This document shows, one piece after another, positions 1-8,233 of a stretch of DNA of 64,000 bases (the stretch's first letter is position 1; the number at the start of each line of letters is the position of its first letter). A program made the translations under genes and the position numbers. The notes beneath the pieces are model-generated. The model saw nothing but the letters and a program-made list of their open reading frames with translations, was not told the origin of the DNA and made no database searches. Location of the stretch: positions 14,707 to 78,706 of the forward strand of contig DATMRF010000103.1 of NCBI GenBank assembly GCA_035566435.1, read 5' to 3'. This stretch comes from DATMRF01 sp035566435 (lineage in GTDB: Bacteria > Verrucomicrobiota > Verrucomicrobiia > Limisphaerales > UBA8199).

Positions 1-422
1 TTGTGTTCTTTCTGCCCTGCATCCGGCGGCAGGTCGATTTTCAACCCCTGTTTTAGCTTTTCACGAAACTCCCCGCACTTCCGTTGATGGATAACGCGCT
101 GCTCCGGCGTTAACACCTCGTCGACCCGGCGCCAGGAAACGACCAGATTCGTTCCTGAAACCCGAATGGCCTGGCCGAAGGCTTGCCCAAATTGCTGCCC
201 GGTCTCCTCCACAATCGCCCGAACCTTGGGCTCCTGCTCCGGGGTCAGCTTGAGCTCCTTTTGCAGGAATTTCATCGTCATCGCATTCCAATTCTCGACC
301 GTAAAGCCCCGCTCGAACGCGTGCTTGAAATGCACGAAGCTCAGCACCGACCCCGTTACGACGCCGGCGCCAAACACCAACACGACCGCGAGGATGACCT
401 TCCAATTCGTTAAGATTTTCAT
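1..422 (-). CDS. Membrane-anchored LTPEQ-type protein (partial, runs off window)
   Basis: The reading frame starts at the ATG at 422-420 and stays open to the window edge, giving 140 visible residues with no stop. An N-terminal hydrophobic segment (about residues 7-30) is followed by a charged helical region with LTPEQ at 59-63 and again at 104-108. LTPEQ-type motifs occur in small periplasmic helical proteins such as the CpxP/heavy-metal-resistor group, so a membrane-anchored periplasmic helical protein is the best guess. Its ATG overlaps the TGA of the upstream small membrane protein (ATGA), so translation is probably coupled within the sigma-factor operon. The C-terminus is outside the window; function is inferred only from motif and context. 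Confidence 0.6.
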   Translation of the reverse strand, partial: MKILTNWKVILAVVLVFGAGVVTGSVLSFVHFKHAFERGFTVENWNAMTMKFLQKELKLTPEQEPKVRAIVEETGQQFGQAFGQAIRVSGTNLVVSWRRVDEVLTPEQRVIHQRKCGEFREKLKQGLKIDLPPDAGQKEH

Positions 423-715
423 CGGGGTAAAGTGCTGGCCAGGAAGCTTAATGCTGAAGAAATCTGCTCCGTTGACGAAGGCGAAGAGCGCTGGCTGATA
501 AGTACAAGCGCGCCGCAAACAATCAATCCCAGCGCCATGCAACTCAGGCCCCACGCCATCCTCTGCAACCCTTCAAACAGCGTAGAGTCGGCAGCCGCCT
601 TTCGGGAAGCCAAAACGCGCCCGGAAAAACCAAAGGGAGCCGCTTCCGGCTCGGACGGCGGCGCCTCCCTGGCCCATTTGAGCAAACGCTTCAGCCCGGG
701 ATCTAACTTGTTCAT
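419..715 (-). CDS. Small single-pass membrane protein downstream of ECF sigma factor
   Basis: A 98-residue protein with a charged, proline-rich N-terminal half (about 1-48) and one strongly hydrophobic helix near residues 53-73, followed by a short Ser-rich tail. It overlaps the sigma factor gene by four bases at its start and the next gene by four bases at its stop, so the three are translationally coupled. Position directly after an ECF sigma factor, a short cytoplasmic domain and one membrane span suggest an anti-sigma-like role. I see no zinc-binding HxxxCxxC motif of classical ZAS anti-sigma factors, so that role is an inference from context. Confidence 0.65.
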   Translation of the reverse strand: MNKLDPGLKRLLKWAREAPPSEPEAAPFGFSGRVLASRKAAADSTLFEGLQRMAWGLSCMALGLIVCGALVLISQRSSPSSTEQISSALSFLASTLPR

Positions 716-1365
716 AGTTGCCGTTCCTTTCGTAACGTCGCAAACCGCTTGTTCAACCGCCGCCGGGCCCGAAACGCGCGCACCCGGATCACCGCGGCGG
801 ACCAGCCGGTTAGCTCGCTGACCTCGCCTATCGAACGCTCCTCGATTTCGAGCAATCGAATGACCATGCGGTCTTTCGGGCTTAGTGACTTCAGGAGCAG
901 CTCCACCAGTTCTCGCGCGCCCATCAGGTGGGCCGGATGCGGCTCCTCAACCGCCGCCGTGGTGGCCGCTTCGAGCGCCTCCGCCTGCTCCTGGGATAAA
1001 TCCGCCATTCGCCACTCCGGACGCGCCTTTTGGGACCGCAGGGCATTGAGGCAATGGTTGGTCGCGATTCGCGATACCCAATGGCCGAGGGGAACCTCTC
1101 CCCTGAACTGGTCCAACTTCTCAAACATCTTCAGGAATATATCTTGCGCCAGATCTTCCGCGTCGGCCCGCCGCGGAAGGTTATTTCGCACGATCCGGAT
1201 CACCGTCGGATACAGGAATTCCACCAGGGAGCGGGCCGCTTCCTGGTCCTGCTCCCGCACTCGCGCCAGGCATTCATCGACATTCAGATCCAAATCTCTC
1301 CTGAGTATGACACGCGACGCGCCCCCGGCGTTACACAATAATGGGGCGCACTGAACTCCCTTCAT
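712..1365 (-). CDS. ECF-family RNA polymerase sigma factor
   Basis: Directs RNA polymerase to a specific promoter set. Region 2 is visible as DAEDLAQDIFLKMFEKLDQFRGEV followed by WVSRIATNHCLNALRS, the classic sigma-70 region 2 core of ECF factors. Region 4 follows as LSPKDRMVIRLLEIEERSIGEVSELTG with a basic recognition helix. The annotated ATG at 1365 gives a long unusual N-terminus. A TTG at 1293 sits just after AGGAGAG and may be the true start, which would leave about 193 residues. First gene of a three-gene overlapping operon with a membrane protein and an LTPEQ protein, an arrangement typical of a stress-responsive sigma/anti-sigma unit. Confidence 0.9.
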   Translation of the reverse strand: MKGVQCAPLLCNAGGASRVILRRDLDLNVDECLARVREQDQEAARSLVEFLYPTVIRIVRNNLPRRADAEDLAQDIFLKMFEKLDQFRGEVPLGHWVSRIATNHCLNALRSQKARPEWRMADLSQEQAEALEAATTAAVEEPHPAHLMGARELVELLLKSLSPKDRMVIRLLEIEERSIGEVSELTGWSAAVIRVRAFRARRRLNKRFATLRKERQL

Positions 1366-1382
1366 GGACAGGTTGTGAATGT

Positions 1383-1432
1383 CACCCGCGCAACGTCAAG
1401 TTCAGGTCGTGCGCCAAAAAGCAATTTCCTAT
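1383..1432 (+). repeat. 50-bp dispersed repeat, copy 1
   Basis: Matches the reverse complement of 47345-47394 with only a handful of differences. The shared core reads GTCGTGCGCCAAAAAGCAA. Both copies are intergenic and 46 kb apart. Confidence 0.75.
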
Positions 1433-1877
1433 CAGACTTGTCACCTCCGGTCACCGCTCTGTCACCGCCACCTGCAAGTCTTGAGCTAACCGGGGACCGT
1501 GGACTGTGGGCCGTGGACTTGAGACTCGAGACCTGGGGCTTTCGACCTGACGGGTTCACTGACGCTTTCTGACGGCTCAGTTGACGGGTAAATCGCGAAA
1601 AAAAGCCCATTTTATGCGGGTCCTGACGGGTTGACGGGTCCAGGCACCCCTAAGGGTATATCCCCCTCATAATCCTCCTCGTCGTCGCCCGCCGGGCCGA
1701 AGCGCAGCGCGAAGGCCGGTCCTCGTAATCGCCTCTCATACCGCCGGCTCTCGCGACAAATCATCTGCACCCATCTGCACTTGCCTCACCCAAGTCATTC
1801 CACGCCGTCCCGACCTGATCCAAAGCAGTCCGAACATTAAAATAATTTTTCCCCTGATTCGCCCCTCGCTCGCTCCC

Positions 1878-1946
1878 AAAATTGTCACCTCTTTGTGCCT
1901 TTTCGTGCCTTTTGGTGGCCATTCCGTCCTCTTCCGTGTCCATCCG
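1878..1946 (+). repeat. Dispersed repeat containing CACGGAAGAGGACGGAAT on the minus strand
   Basis: Its reverse complement shares the blocks CACGGAAGAGGACGGAAT and GGCACAAAGAGGTGA with 43937-43996. The spacing between the blocks differs, so one copy has gained or lost a short internal segment. Confidence 0.65.
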
Positions 1947-2037
1947 TGAAATCCGTGGCATCCGTGGTGAAGTCTGTCCGCCCAATTATAACTCAGTGTT
2001 CCGTTCTCCTCCGGTTGCCTGAGCCCTGTCTCTGGTT

Positions 2038-3843
2038 CTACCTGTTGACGACAAGTCCGGGCGAGGAGCTCATCCGGTGATCCGTTTTCGCATACTTCTC
2101 TCCCTCGTAGGCGACGCGCCACATCGTCCCGTTGCCGTCTTCGGTGACCAACAACGCACCGTCGTGCGCCACCGTTACCCCGACCGGCCGGCCCCATACG
2201 CTGCGGTTATCGACCACAAAACCCGTCACGAAATCGTCATACTGGCCCGTGGGCACCCCGTTCTTGACCTCCAGGCGGATGATCTTGTAACCGGTGCGAA
2301 TGGCGCGATTCCACGAACCGTGAAGCGCCGCAAACGCGTCGCCCCGATAATCCGCCGGAAACGCCGCCGGTCCCGAAGTCGCGGTGTAGAAGGTCATCTG
2401 CAGCGAGGCCGAATGTGACGCTTCGACCACGTCGGGCACAATCGCTTTGCCGGCCAGGTCGGGCCGTTCGCCGGCGTGCCTCGGGTCTTCGTGGTTACCG
2501 AGGTAAAACCACGGCCACCCATAGTAACCCCCCTCCTTCACTCGCGTCACGTAATCCGGCACCAGCTCGTCCCCCAAACCGTCGCGCTCGTTGGTGGACA
2601 CCCACAAATCCCCGGTTTGCGGGTTCACCGCCAAACCGACACCGTTGCGGACGCCGGTTGCGAAGGCGCGCAGAGGCTGATGCCCCTCCGGGTCCGTCCA
2701 CAGGATTTCGGCGCGATGCCACTCCGGCCCCCACGCCGCCCCCACGCCATTCTCCGCCTCCCACGCCTGGATTTCTTCCGGCGTCTTCTTCTTCATTTCC
2801 TCAGCCACGTTCGAGCTGGAACCCACCGAAATGAACATCCGCTTGCCGTCCCTGGAAAACACCACATCACGCGTGCTGTGGCCGCCGGTGGTATCCGCCA
2901 GCTTCGGCACAATCACCTCCGGCTCGCCCCGGGCCTTCAGATCTCCGCTGCGATAAGGAATTCGCACCACCGAATTGTTGTTGGCTACGTAGAGCCACTC
3001 CGGCTTGTCGCCCGGCGGATAAAACGAGAGCCCGAAAGGCCCGTGCAGGCCCTCCGCGAAAATCTGGTTCTCCGTCGGCGCGTCCGCCCCGTCTGCCGTC
3101 CGCATGACTCGAATCCGGCTGGGATCTGTCTCGGCGATGAAAATGTCCCCGTTTGGCGCCGTGCGCAGCAGTCGAGGATTGCGCAGACCTTTGGCGAAGA
3201 GTTTCACTGCGAACCCCGGCGGCACTGCCAGCGTCGCGTTCGTCGGGGCCGGCACCACTTGCGGTCCATTGCCCGCCGACTTCGTCTCAAAGGGCTTCGG
3301 CAGGTCGGCCAATTTGAAATGATGTTGCGCGCCTGGCGCCTGGCGCTGCCAGTCGTTCGGGTCTGTTCCGCCGGCAGTTTCCGGCAAGGCCTCGTATTTC
3401 AGTGTCACCCCCTGCGGGATTGTAAGCGTGGCAAGATAAGCGATCACATCGGCGCGATTGCCCGGGTCCGTCACCGGGATCGGCATCGTCGTGCCGGGCA
3501 AGACCACCATCGGGTTCTCTAAAAAGTGGTACAGCGTGGCCGGGTTCCAGGTAAGTCCGGACTCCCGGATCGCCTTGGTATAATTGAAATATGGCAGTGA
3601 CCCGGCCGGCCGGCCCACGACGCCGACCAGGCTAGGCCCTTGTTTCGTGAGCACCATGTTCTCCGGCCCCAAAACCGGTGAATGGCAAACTGCGCAACCG
3701 ATTTGGAAAAAGGCCTTGCCCCGCGTGGCATCCCCCACGGGCAAGGCCTGAGCGCTGACCTTCACTGGTGCGAGAGCGGCGGCCAACAGCAGGCCGGGGA
3801 CGACGGTGTTTTGCAGCAATCTCTTGGATGACAATGTTTGCAT
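2038..3843 (-). CDS. Secreted cytochrome c - sorbosone dehydrogenase-like (PQQ-type beta-propeller) fusion
   Basis: Predicted periplasmic sugar or alcohol oxidoreductase. Starting at the ATG at 3843, residues 1-32 form a signal peptide (basic start, hydrophobic run, AQA cleavage region). A small cytochrome c domain follows, with heme motif CAVCH at residues 50-54 and a likely axial Met near 120 (PGTTMP), then TDPGNRADVIAYLATL typical of a class I cytochrome c end. Residues from about 200 form a six-bladed propeller resembling the L-sorbosone/soluble glucose dehydrogenase family (PGFAVKLFAKGLRNPR, HSTRDVVFSRDGKRMFISVGSSSN, GVRNGVGLAVNPQTGDLWVSTNERDGLGDELVPDY). The fused heme domain would take electrons from the propeller. 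An ATG 27 bases upstream is possible but would spoil the signal peptide. Substrate unknown. Confidence 0.85.
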   Translation of the reverse strand: MQTLSSKRLLQNTVVPGLLLAAALAPVKVSAQALPVGDATRGKAFFQIGCAVCHSPVLGPENMVLTKQGPSLVGVVGRPAGSLPYFNYTKAIRESGLTWNPATLYHFLENPMVVLPGTTMPIPVTDPGNRADVIAYLATLTIPQGVTLKYEALPETAGGTDPNDWQRQAPGAQHHFKLADLPKPFETKSAGNGPQVVPAPTNATLAVPPGFAVKLFAKGLRNPRLLRTAPNGDIFIAETDPSRIRVMRTADGADAPTENQIFAEGLHGPFGLSFYPPGDKPEWLYVANNNSVVRIPYRSGDLKARGEPEVIVPKLADTTGGHSTRDVVFSRDGKRMFISVGSSSNVAEEMKKKTPEEIQAWEAENGVGAAWGPEWHRAEILWTDPEGHQPLRAFATGVRNGVGLAVNPQTGDLWVSTNERDGLGDELVPDYVTRVKEGGYYGWPWFYLGNHEDPRHAGERPDLAGKAIVPDVVEASHSASLQMTFYTATSGPAAFPADYRGDAFAALHGSWNRAIRTGYKIIRLEVKNGVPTGQYDDFVTGFVVDNRSVWGRPVGVTVAHDGALLVTEDGNGTMWRVAYEGEKYAKTDHRMSSSPGLVVNR

Positions 3844-4559
3844 GATTACAATTCTTGCGTTGCGGCACACAAAATATGACTGGAGCCGAAAATAGCCTAA
3901 GCACCAAATACGGCAAGCTCACTTGAACCGCAGAGACACAGCGCGGCTGAGCCTGGCAGAGCCGCAACCGAACCGCGCGAAGCGCATGGACTGGCTGTCA
4001 GAACAAAGTTTCTCCATTGTTTGTCCGCTGGGCGATGTGGGGGATGGATCGGTGAGGATCAAGACAGTGCCAAATTGTCCCACCTGTGCCACCGAGCAGT
4101 GCCATATTGGCACACTTTCTTCCGCAACCGGCGTGAGCCGTAGGGCCGTCGGGCTTTCTAATACGATTTCTACTTCGGTCGCATCCACCTAATCATCAAA
4201 TATTTCGCGCAACGCTCCACTAGTTCACTACCCCAAAAAACCCACTCCGCCCTCAAGTTGGCACGCTCCAAGCATGAGACGTTAGCGGCCAACGATGAAC
4301 CCGGCCAGCGACAGACAATTAGAATACCCCTTCTAATCCTCACCAGTGCTCAAACTGAAATCTTCAAAAATCTTTGCGCCCGGCGGGAAAATCGCACTTC
4401 TGACCGTCCTTAGTACATAGGGACTGTGTGTTACAGCCCCGCGGACCCGGTCTGCAAAATTGAGAATATAAACAAAACGCCGAATTCCGCATTCCGAGAA
4501 CTATCAACTACCTGGCCTCCCTAGCTTTAGCGAAGGAGGCCCAACCATCAACCACTCCC
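3844..4559. other. Intergenic region, no gene recognised
   Basis: About 715 bases between two divergent genes, so promoters for both should lie here, but none can be assigned confidently. The 89-codon open frame at 3923-4192 has no recognisable domain and was not called. Confidence 0.5.
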
Positions 4560-5438
4560 ATGACCACCACCCCCGAAATCGAACTTCTCGCCGACGAACT
4601 CGCTGACGCCGCCGCCCCACCCGCTAACCTCCGCCGTAACGGCAAAATCGCCCGGCTCCCCAAAGAAACCCGCGATATGCTCAACCACATGCTCGACGAT
4701 GGCCTACCCTATCGCGTCATTATCGACGAACTCGGCGAAGCCGGCCGGGGCCTCAACATCCAGAACATCACCAACTGGGTCCAGGGCGGCTACCAGGACT
4801 ACCTCAAACACCAGGACGCCATTGACCGCGCCAAAGCCCAGGTCGAATTGGCCATCGACCTCCTGCGCGAAATTGGCGACGCCGACATCGCCCAGGTCCG
4901 CCGCGCCTGCAACTTCGTCGCCGCCCTCCAGCTCTTCCAAACCCTGCGCGACCACGGGGATGAGACCCTCAAGAACATGCTCCAGGCCAACTCTGCCAAG
5001 TACCTCAACATCATCCACACCCTTTGTCACCAGTCCAACTCCGCCCTCAAAGTCGAAAAACATCGCCTGACCCAGGAACTCCTGGCCGCGCGCACCGCAC
5101 CACCCGCTCCCCCATCAAGCCAAATCAAGGTGAATCAAGCCCCAGGAAAGATTTCCAGCGAACTGCAACCCACCACTAATCCAACAATCCACCAATCCAC
5201 TAATCCGTCCGCCCTCCCATCAAGCCAAATCAAGGCGGATCAAGCCGCAGGCGGAGTTCCCGCTCAAGTGCAACAACCTTCAACTCCCGCCGTGCGGCCT
5301 CTCCCTGGCTCATCAAGCCAAATGAAGGTGAATCAAGCTCCAACGGAAATCTCGACCGAAGCGCAATCCGGCCCCGTTACCCCGCCAGTGCGTCACTCCA
5401 GCACTCCATCACCCCACTGCAATCCATTCATCCATTAA
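4560..5438 (+). CDS. Phage Mu Gp27-like (DUF3486-like) hypothetical with repeat-invaded C-terminus
   Basis: The first 170 residues are a helical domain. Residues 27-80 (KIARLPKETRDMLNHMLDD, then VIIDELGEAG and ITNWVQGGYQDYLKHQ) resemble the helix-turn-helix-like start of DUF3486/Mu Gp27 proteins, followed by a helical bundle. From about residue 185 the protein becomes low-complexity Pro/Ser/Gln-rich with three copies of an SSQIKVNQAP-like segment (near codons starting at 5113, 5219 and 5320). Between copies the codons spell the same ATCCACCAATCC-type words found in the intergenic repeat after the gene, and the stop codon at 5436-5438 lies inside that repeat. The N-terminal domain looks selected; the tail looks acquired by repeat expansion. 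No phage structural genes are nearby. Function unknown. Confidence 0.6.
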   Translation: MTTTPEIELLADELADAAAPPANLRRNGKIARLPKETRDMLNHMLDDGLPYRVIIDELGEAGRGLNIQNITNWVQGGYQDYLKHQDAIDRAKAQVELAIDLLREIGDADIAQVRRACNFVAALQLFQTLRDHGDETLKNMLQANSAKYLNIIHTLCHQSNSALKVEKHRLTQELLAARTAPPAPPSSQIKVNQAPGKISSELQPTTNPTIHQSTNPSALPSSQIKADQAAGGVPAQVQQPSTPAVRPLPGSSSQMKVNQAPTEISTEAQSGPVTPPVRHSSTPSPHCNPFIH

Positions 5439-5490
5439 TCCATTAATCCATTAATCCATTAATCCACCAATCCACTAATCCACCAATCCG
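5420..5490. repeat. Tandem ATTAATCC / ATCCACCA octamer repeat overlapping a stop codon
   Basis: About eight consecutive 8-bp units, first CATTAATCC-type and then CACCAATCC/CACTAATCC. The upstream gene terminates inside the array. A related cluster lies inside the gene at about 5174-5210, followed by the same GTCCGCC word. Confidence 0.8.
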
Positions 5491-5770
5491 TCCGCCTTCC
5501 CATCGACCATCCGAGTACATCCGACTAAATCCGACCAAATCCGAGTAAATCCGAGTATTTTTTTCACCTGCGACCCGAAAACCTGATCCGTCCAAGTTCA
5601 TGGTAAATCGCGTTTGAATGAATTTCGCCGACCCAGGACCCGTGACCCGGTCCCGGCCGGCGCTGCTCTTTGACATCTTAACCAACCCTCCGCACCCGGC
5701 CTGCGCGACGGCCACCGCGGGGCGCCGCTGACCGACGGCGCCCCGCCGCCCCGTCCGGCTGCTAGCCACT
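5439..5770. other. Intergenic repeats between the Gp27-like gene and the Ehr cluster
   Basis: After the octamer array comes a second array of 10-bp words (ATCCGACTAA, ATCCGACCAA, ATCCGAGTAA) at about 5507-5560 that ends in a run of seven T. From 5640 the DNA is GC-rich with no open frame that resembles a protein family. No clear terminator hairpin was found for either flanking convergent gene. Confidence 0.6.
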
Positions 5771-6634
5771 TTACAGCCGGCCGACCGCCAACAGGATTCC
5801 CTGCAGCAGTGCGTACGGACTCGGCGGGCACCCGGGAATATAGACATCCACCGGAAGCACTTTATCGACGCCGCCGAGGCTGGCGTAGTTCTCGCCAAAA
5901 ATGCCGCCGCTGCAACCGCAGGCCCCGACCGCCACCACCAGGCGCGGTGCCGGCGTCGCGTCGTAGGTCTTGCGCAACGCCAGTTCCATGTTGCGCGAAA
6001 CCGGGCCGGTAACCAGCAGCATGTCCGCATGGCGCGGCGAGGCGACGAAATGAATGCCGAACCGTTCGATGTCATAGACCGGGCTGTTCAAACCGGCGAT
6101 TTCGATTTCGCAGCCGTTGCAGGAGCCGGCGTCGACTTCCCGGATGTGCAGCGAGCGGCCAAGGATACGATGAATCGTGGAGCCGAGTTCGGCGCCGAGC
6201 GCATCGATCGACTCCCTGCCCTGTTGCGGCGGCGCGTTCGCGACAACGCGCCCTGCCTTGAGCGGGGACGATTCGATCAGTTTTTGATGAGAGCCATCCG
6301 GAGCAAGCTGGTACTTTGCCGTTCCGGTCAAATCCTCTTTCCGCCGGACCGCCAACTCGCGCAGGTTCGTCATTTTGATCGCGCTATCCGCCTCCGCGCA
6401 CAAGCCGCAGAAAGTGCACTTGCCCAGAGCCAGAGTGACCGTGCGCGCGCGATCTCGGTCTTCGCTAGCCAGGGCACCGGTCGGACAGGCCGCCACCGCG
6501 AGTCGCGCGTCTTTCCAGTTGGCGAAATCGATGTCCGGCCGGCCCCGACCCCACGTTGACACCTCCGAAGCAGGCTGCGGGAAAGGCGTGGTGACCACGC
6601 CCGTGGCTAAGCTCTTGCGCAAGACTTCAAACAT
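5771..6634 (-). CDS. Ehr/hydrogenase-4 small subunit (HyfI/NuoB-like) with fused ferredoxin domain
   Basis: Electron-transfer subunit of the membrane complex. Residues 40-90 form a reduced ferredoxin-like domain with CP at residue 50 and CTFCGLC at 73-79, enough for one [4Fe-4S] cluster; the usual second cluster and the fourth Cys of the CxxCxxC run are missing. Residues 155-287 are the NuoB/HyfI fold with CNGC at 172-175, GACGCSGG (Cys 239/241) and PGCPP (Cys 269), so the proximal [4Fe-4S] cluster is intact. In hydrogenase-4 the ferredoxin is a separate gene (HyfH); here it is N-terminally fused. Last gene of the Ehr operon, three bases after the large subunit. The intact cluster next to a large subunit without Ni-Fe ligands implies electrons go to something other than protons. 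Confidence 0.88.
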   Translation of the reverse strand: MFEVLRKSLATGVVTTPFPQPASEVSTWGRGRPDIDFANWKDARLAVAACPTGALASEDRDRARTVTLALGKCTFCGLCAEADSAIKMTNLRELAVRRKEDLTGTAKYQLAPDGSHQKLIESSPLKAGRVVANAPPQQGRESIDALGAELGSTIHRILGRSLHIREVDAGSCNGCEIEIAGLNSPVYDIERFGIHFVASPRHADMLLVTGPVSRNMELALRKTYDATPAPRLVVAVGACGCSGGIFGENYASLGGVDKVLPVDVYIPGCPPSPYALLQGILLAVGRL

Positions 6635-6637
6635 ATA

Positions 6638-8233
6638 TCAGCGGTCCGTTCCCGAATACGAGAGGTTGAAGCTTTTGTTTACGACCGGAAAATCCGGCAC
6701 GATGTTTCCGAGAATCGCCTCGCTCAGCGCCGGCCAGTTCTGCAGCGACGGGTCCTTGATCTTGCACCGAGCGAGCCGGTTTTCCCCGGCGGTCCGGATC
6801 CAGTGGAAAATCTCTCCGCGCCAGCCTTCGACGTATCCAAGCGCGACCGCGTTGGCGGGCAGCCGCGGCATCTCCGTCCGCACCGGTCCCTCCGGCATCT
6901 GTTGCAGCATCTGGTCAATGATCGAAAGCGCCTGGATGACCTCATCCACTCGCACTTGCACGCGCCGCAACACATCGCCTTCCTGGTAAACTGGGACCGT
7001 GAATTTCACCTGTTCGTAGGCGGCATGAGGGAAGTCCCGCCGCAAATCATGATCAAAACCGGATGCGCGTCCGGCGATGCCGACGACGCCAAGATCCCGC
7101 GCCGTTTCGGGTTTGAGAATACCCGTCGTTTCGAAGCGGTCGCGCGTCGACGACGATTCGCGGACGAGTTCGACCAGCGAATCGAACTCCGGCCGCAGCT
7201 CCCGGGTGAACTGCGAAATCAGCTTCAACTGCTCGGCATTCCAATCGGACCGGACACCGCCCAGGCAGGCCATGCCGCGCAGGAGACGGTTGCCGGTCAG
7301 GCGGTCGTTCAACCGCAGCACGCGCTCTCTGAGCCGCATCGCATGGGCGTTGGCCACCACAAACGCGACATCGGTCGCAATCGCGCCGATGTCGGCAATG
7401 TGGTTGTACAGACGCTCGAGTTCGAGGCAGATGGTGCGCAACGCCCGGGCGCGCGGCGGCGCTTCAACGTTCGCGGCGCGCTCGACCGCATGGCAGAACG
7501 CCGTTGCATGCGCGAAACTCGAATCGCCGGAAATACTCTCGGCCAGCCGGACCCCGTGGTTCACCGGAATGTTTTCGAAGAGCTTTTCCGTGCCCTTGTG
7601 CGTGTAGAAAAGACGGATTTGCAGGTAGAGCACCGGCTCGCCGGCGACGCTGAACAAAAAATGCCCTGGCTCGATGATCCCCGCGTGCACCGGACCGACG
7701 GGAACCTGAAACACCCCTTCGCCCTCGACTTCGCGGAACTTGTGCCGCTCGCCCTGAAACGGCGGCAGTTTTGTCTTTAAATCGAAATCCTTGCGCAGCG
7801 GATAAACCTCCGGCCAATCGTCGTGCAGCGCGCAACGCCGGGGATTGGGATGCCCCTCGAGCTTAAGCCCGAAGAGGTCCTGGATCTCACGCTCCTGCCA
7901 GTTCGCGGCGGGCAGCGCATTGGTCAAAGAAATGAACTGCGGCTGCCCGGGCGCTACGGGCACACGCAGGATGAAGAACCCGTGCTGCGCATCCAGCGCG
8001 AACACGTAGTAGAGATGGAACACACCCTTCTCTGCCCGCGCGTCATCCGCGAACAAGCTCACCAGCCGCCCCTTCCATTTCTTGTAGAGCTGCGCGCAAA
8101 AGCCCGGCACCAGTTCCATCCCCACATTGAAGTAAATTTCGTTGGACCGCGCCGATTCGACGCTCTCGATGCGCGAGCCGAAGCGTTCCGTCAGATCATC
8201 GAGGATGGGTTGCAAAGCGGGCAGGATATTCAT
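6638..8233 (-). CDS. Ehr large subunit (HyfG/HycE, NuoCD-like) lacking Ni-Fe cysteines
   Basis: Fusion of a NuoC-like domain (about residues 1-150, with WQEREIQDLFGLKLEGHPNPRR) and a NuoD/large-hydrogenase domain (about 175-531). In group 4 [NiFe] hydrogenases the metal is held by RVCGICGFAH and DPCxxCTDR. Here the aligned stretches read AESISGDSSFAH (residues 231-242) and NLSYSGTDR (523-531), so all four cysteines are replaced by Ser, Ser, Ser and Gly while surrounding residues are kept. The protein ends at the position where the Ehr/complex I lineage has no cleaved maturation tail. It therefore belongs to the energy-converting-hydrogenase-related group. Its start overlaps the stop of the upstream membrane subunit (ATGA). 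The true redox partner is unknown. Confidence 0.9.
   Translation of the reverse strand: MNILPALQPILDDLTERFGSRIESVESARSNEIYFNVGMELVPGFCAQLYKKWKGRLVSLFADDARAEKGVFHLYYVFALDAQHGFFILRVPVAPGQPQFISLTNALPAANWQEREIQDLFGLKLEGHPNPRRCALHDDWPEVYPLRKDFDLKTKLPPFQGERHKFREVEGEGVFQVPVGPVHAGIIEPGHFLFSVAGEPVLYLQIRLFYTHKGTEKLFENIPVNHGVRLAESISGDSSFAHATAFCHAVERAANVEAPPRARALRTICLELERLYNHIADIGAIATDVAFVVANAHAMRLRERVLRLNDRLTGNRLLRGMACLGGVRSDWNAEQLKLISQFTRELRPEFDSLVELVRESSSTRDRFETTGILKPETARDLGVVGIAGRASGFDHDLRRDFPHAAYEQVKFTVPVYQEGDVLRRVQVRVDEVIQALSIIDQMLQQMPEGPVRTEMPRLPANAVALGYVEGWRGEIFHWIRTAGENRLARCKIKDPSLQNWPALSEAILGNIVPDFPVVNKSFNLSYSGTDR

Larger units (their letters stand above)
1366..2037. other. Intergenic region with dispersed and word-like repeats
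   Basis: No convincing gene. It holds a 50-bp stretch (1383-1432) that recurs inverted at 47345-47394, and a stretch (1878-1946) related to the reverse complement of 43937-43996. Short near-repeats such as GTGCCTTTTCGTGCCTTTTG and a run of ATCCGTG words are present. Overlapping short frames here have no recognisable domain. Confidence 0.6.

Noticed and set aside
3923..4192. 89-codon open frame
   Set aside because: No recognisable domain or ribosome-binding site, and it is open on both strands as expected in GC-rich DNA.
6638..8233. Functional group 4 [NiFe] hydrogenase
   Set aside because: All four metal-ligand cysteines are absent at the aligned positions, and no maturation (hyp) genes are in the window.
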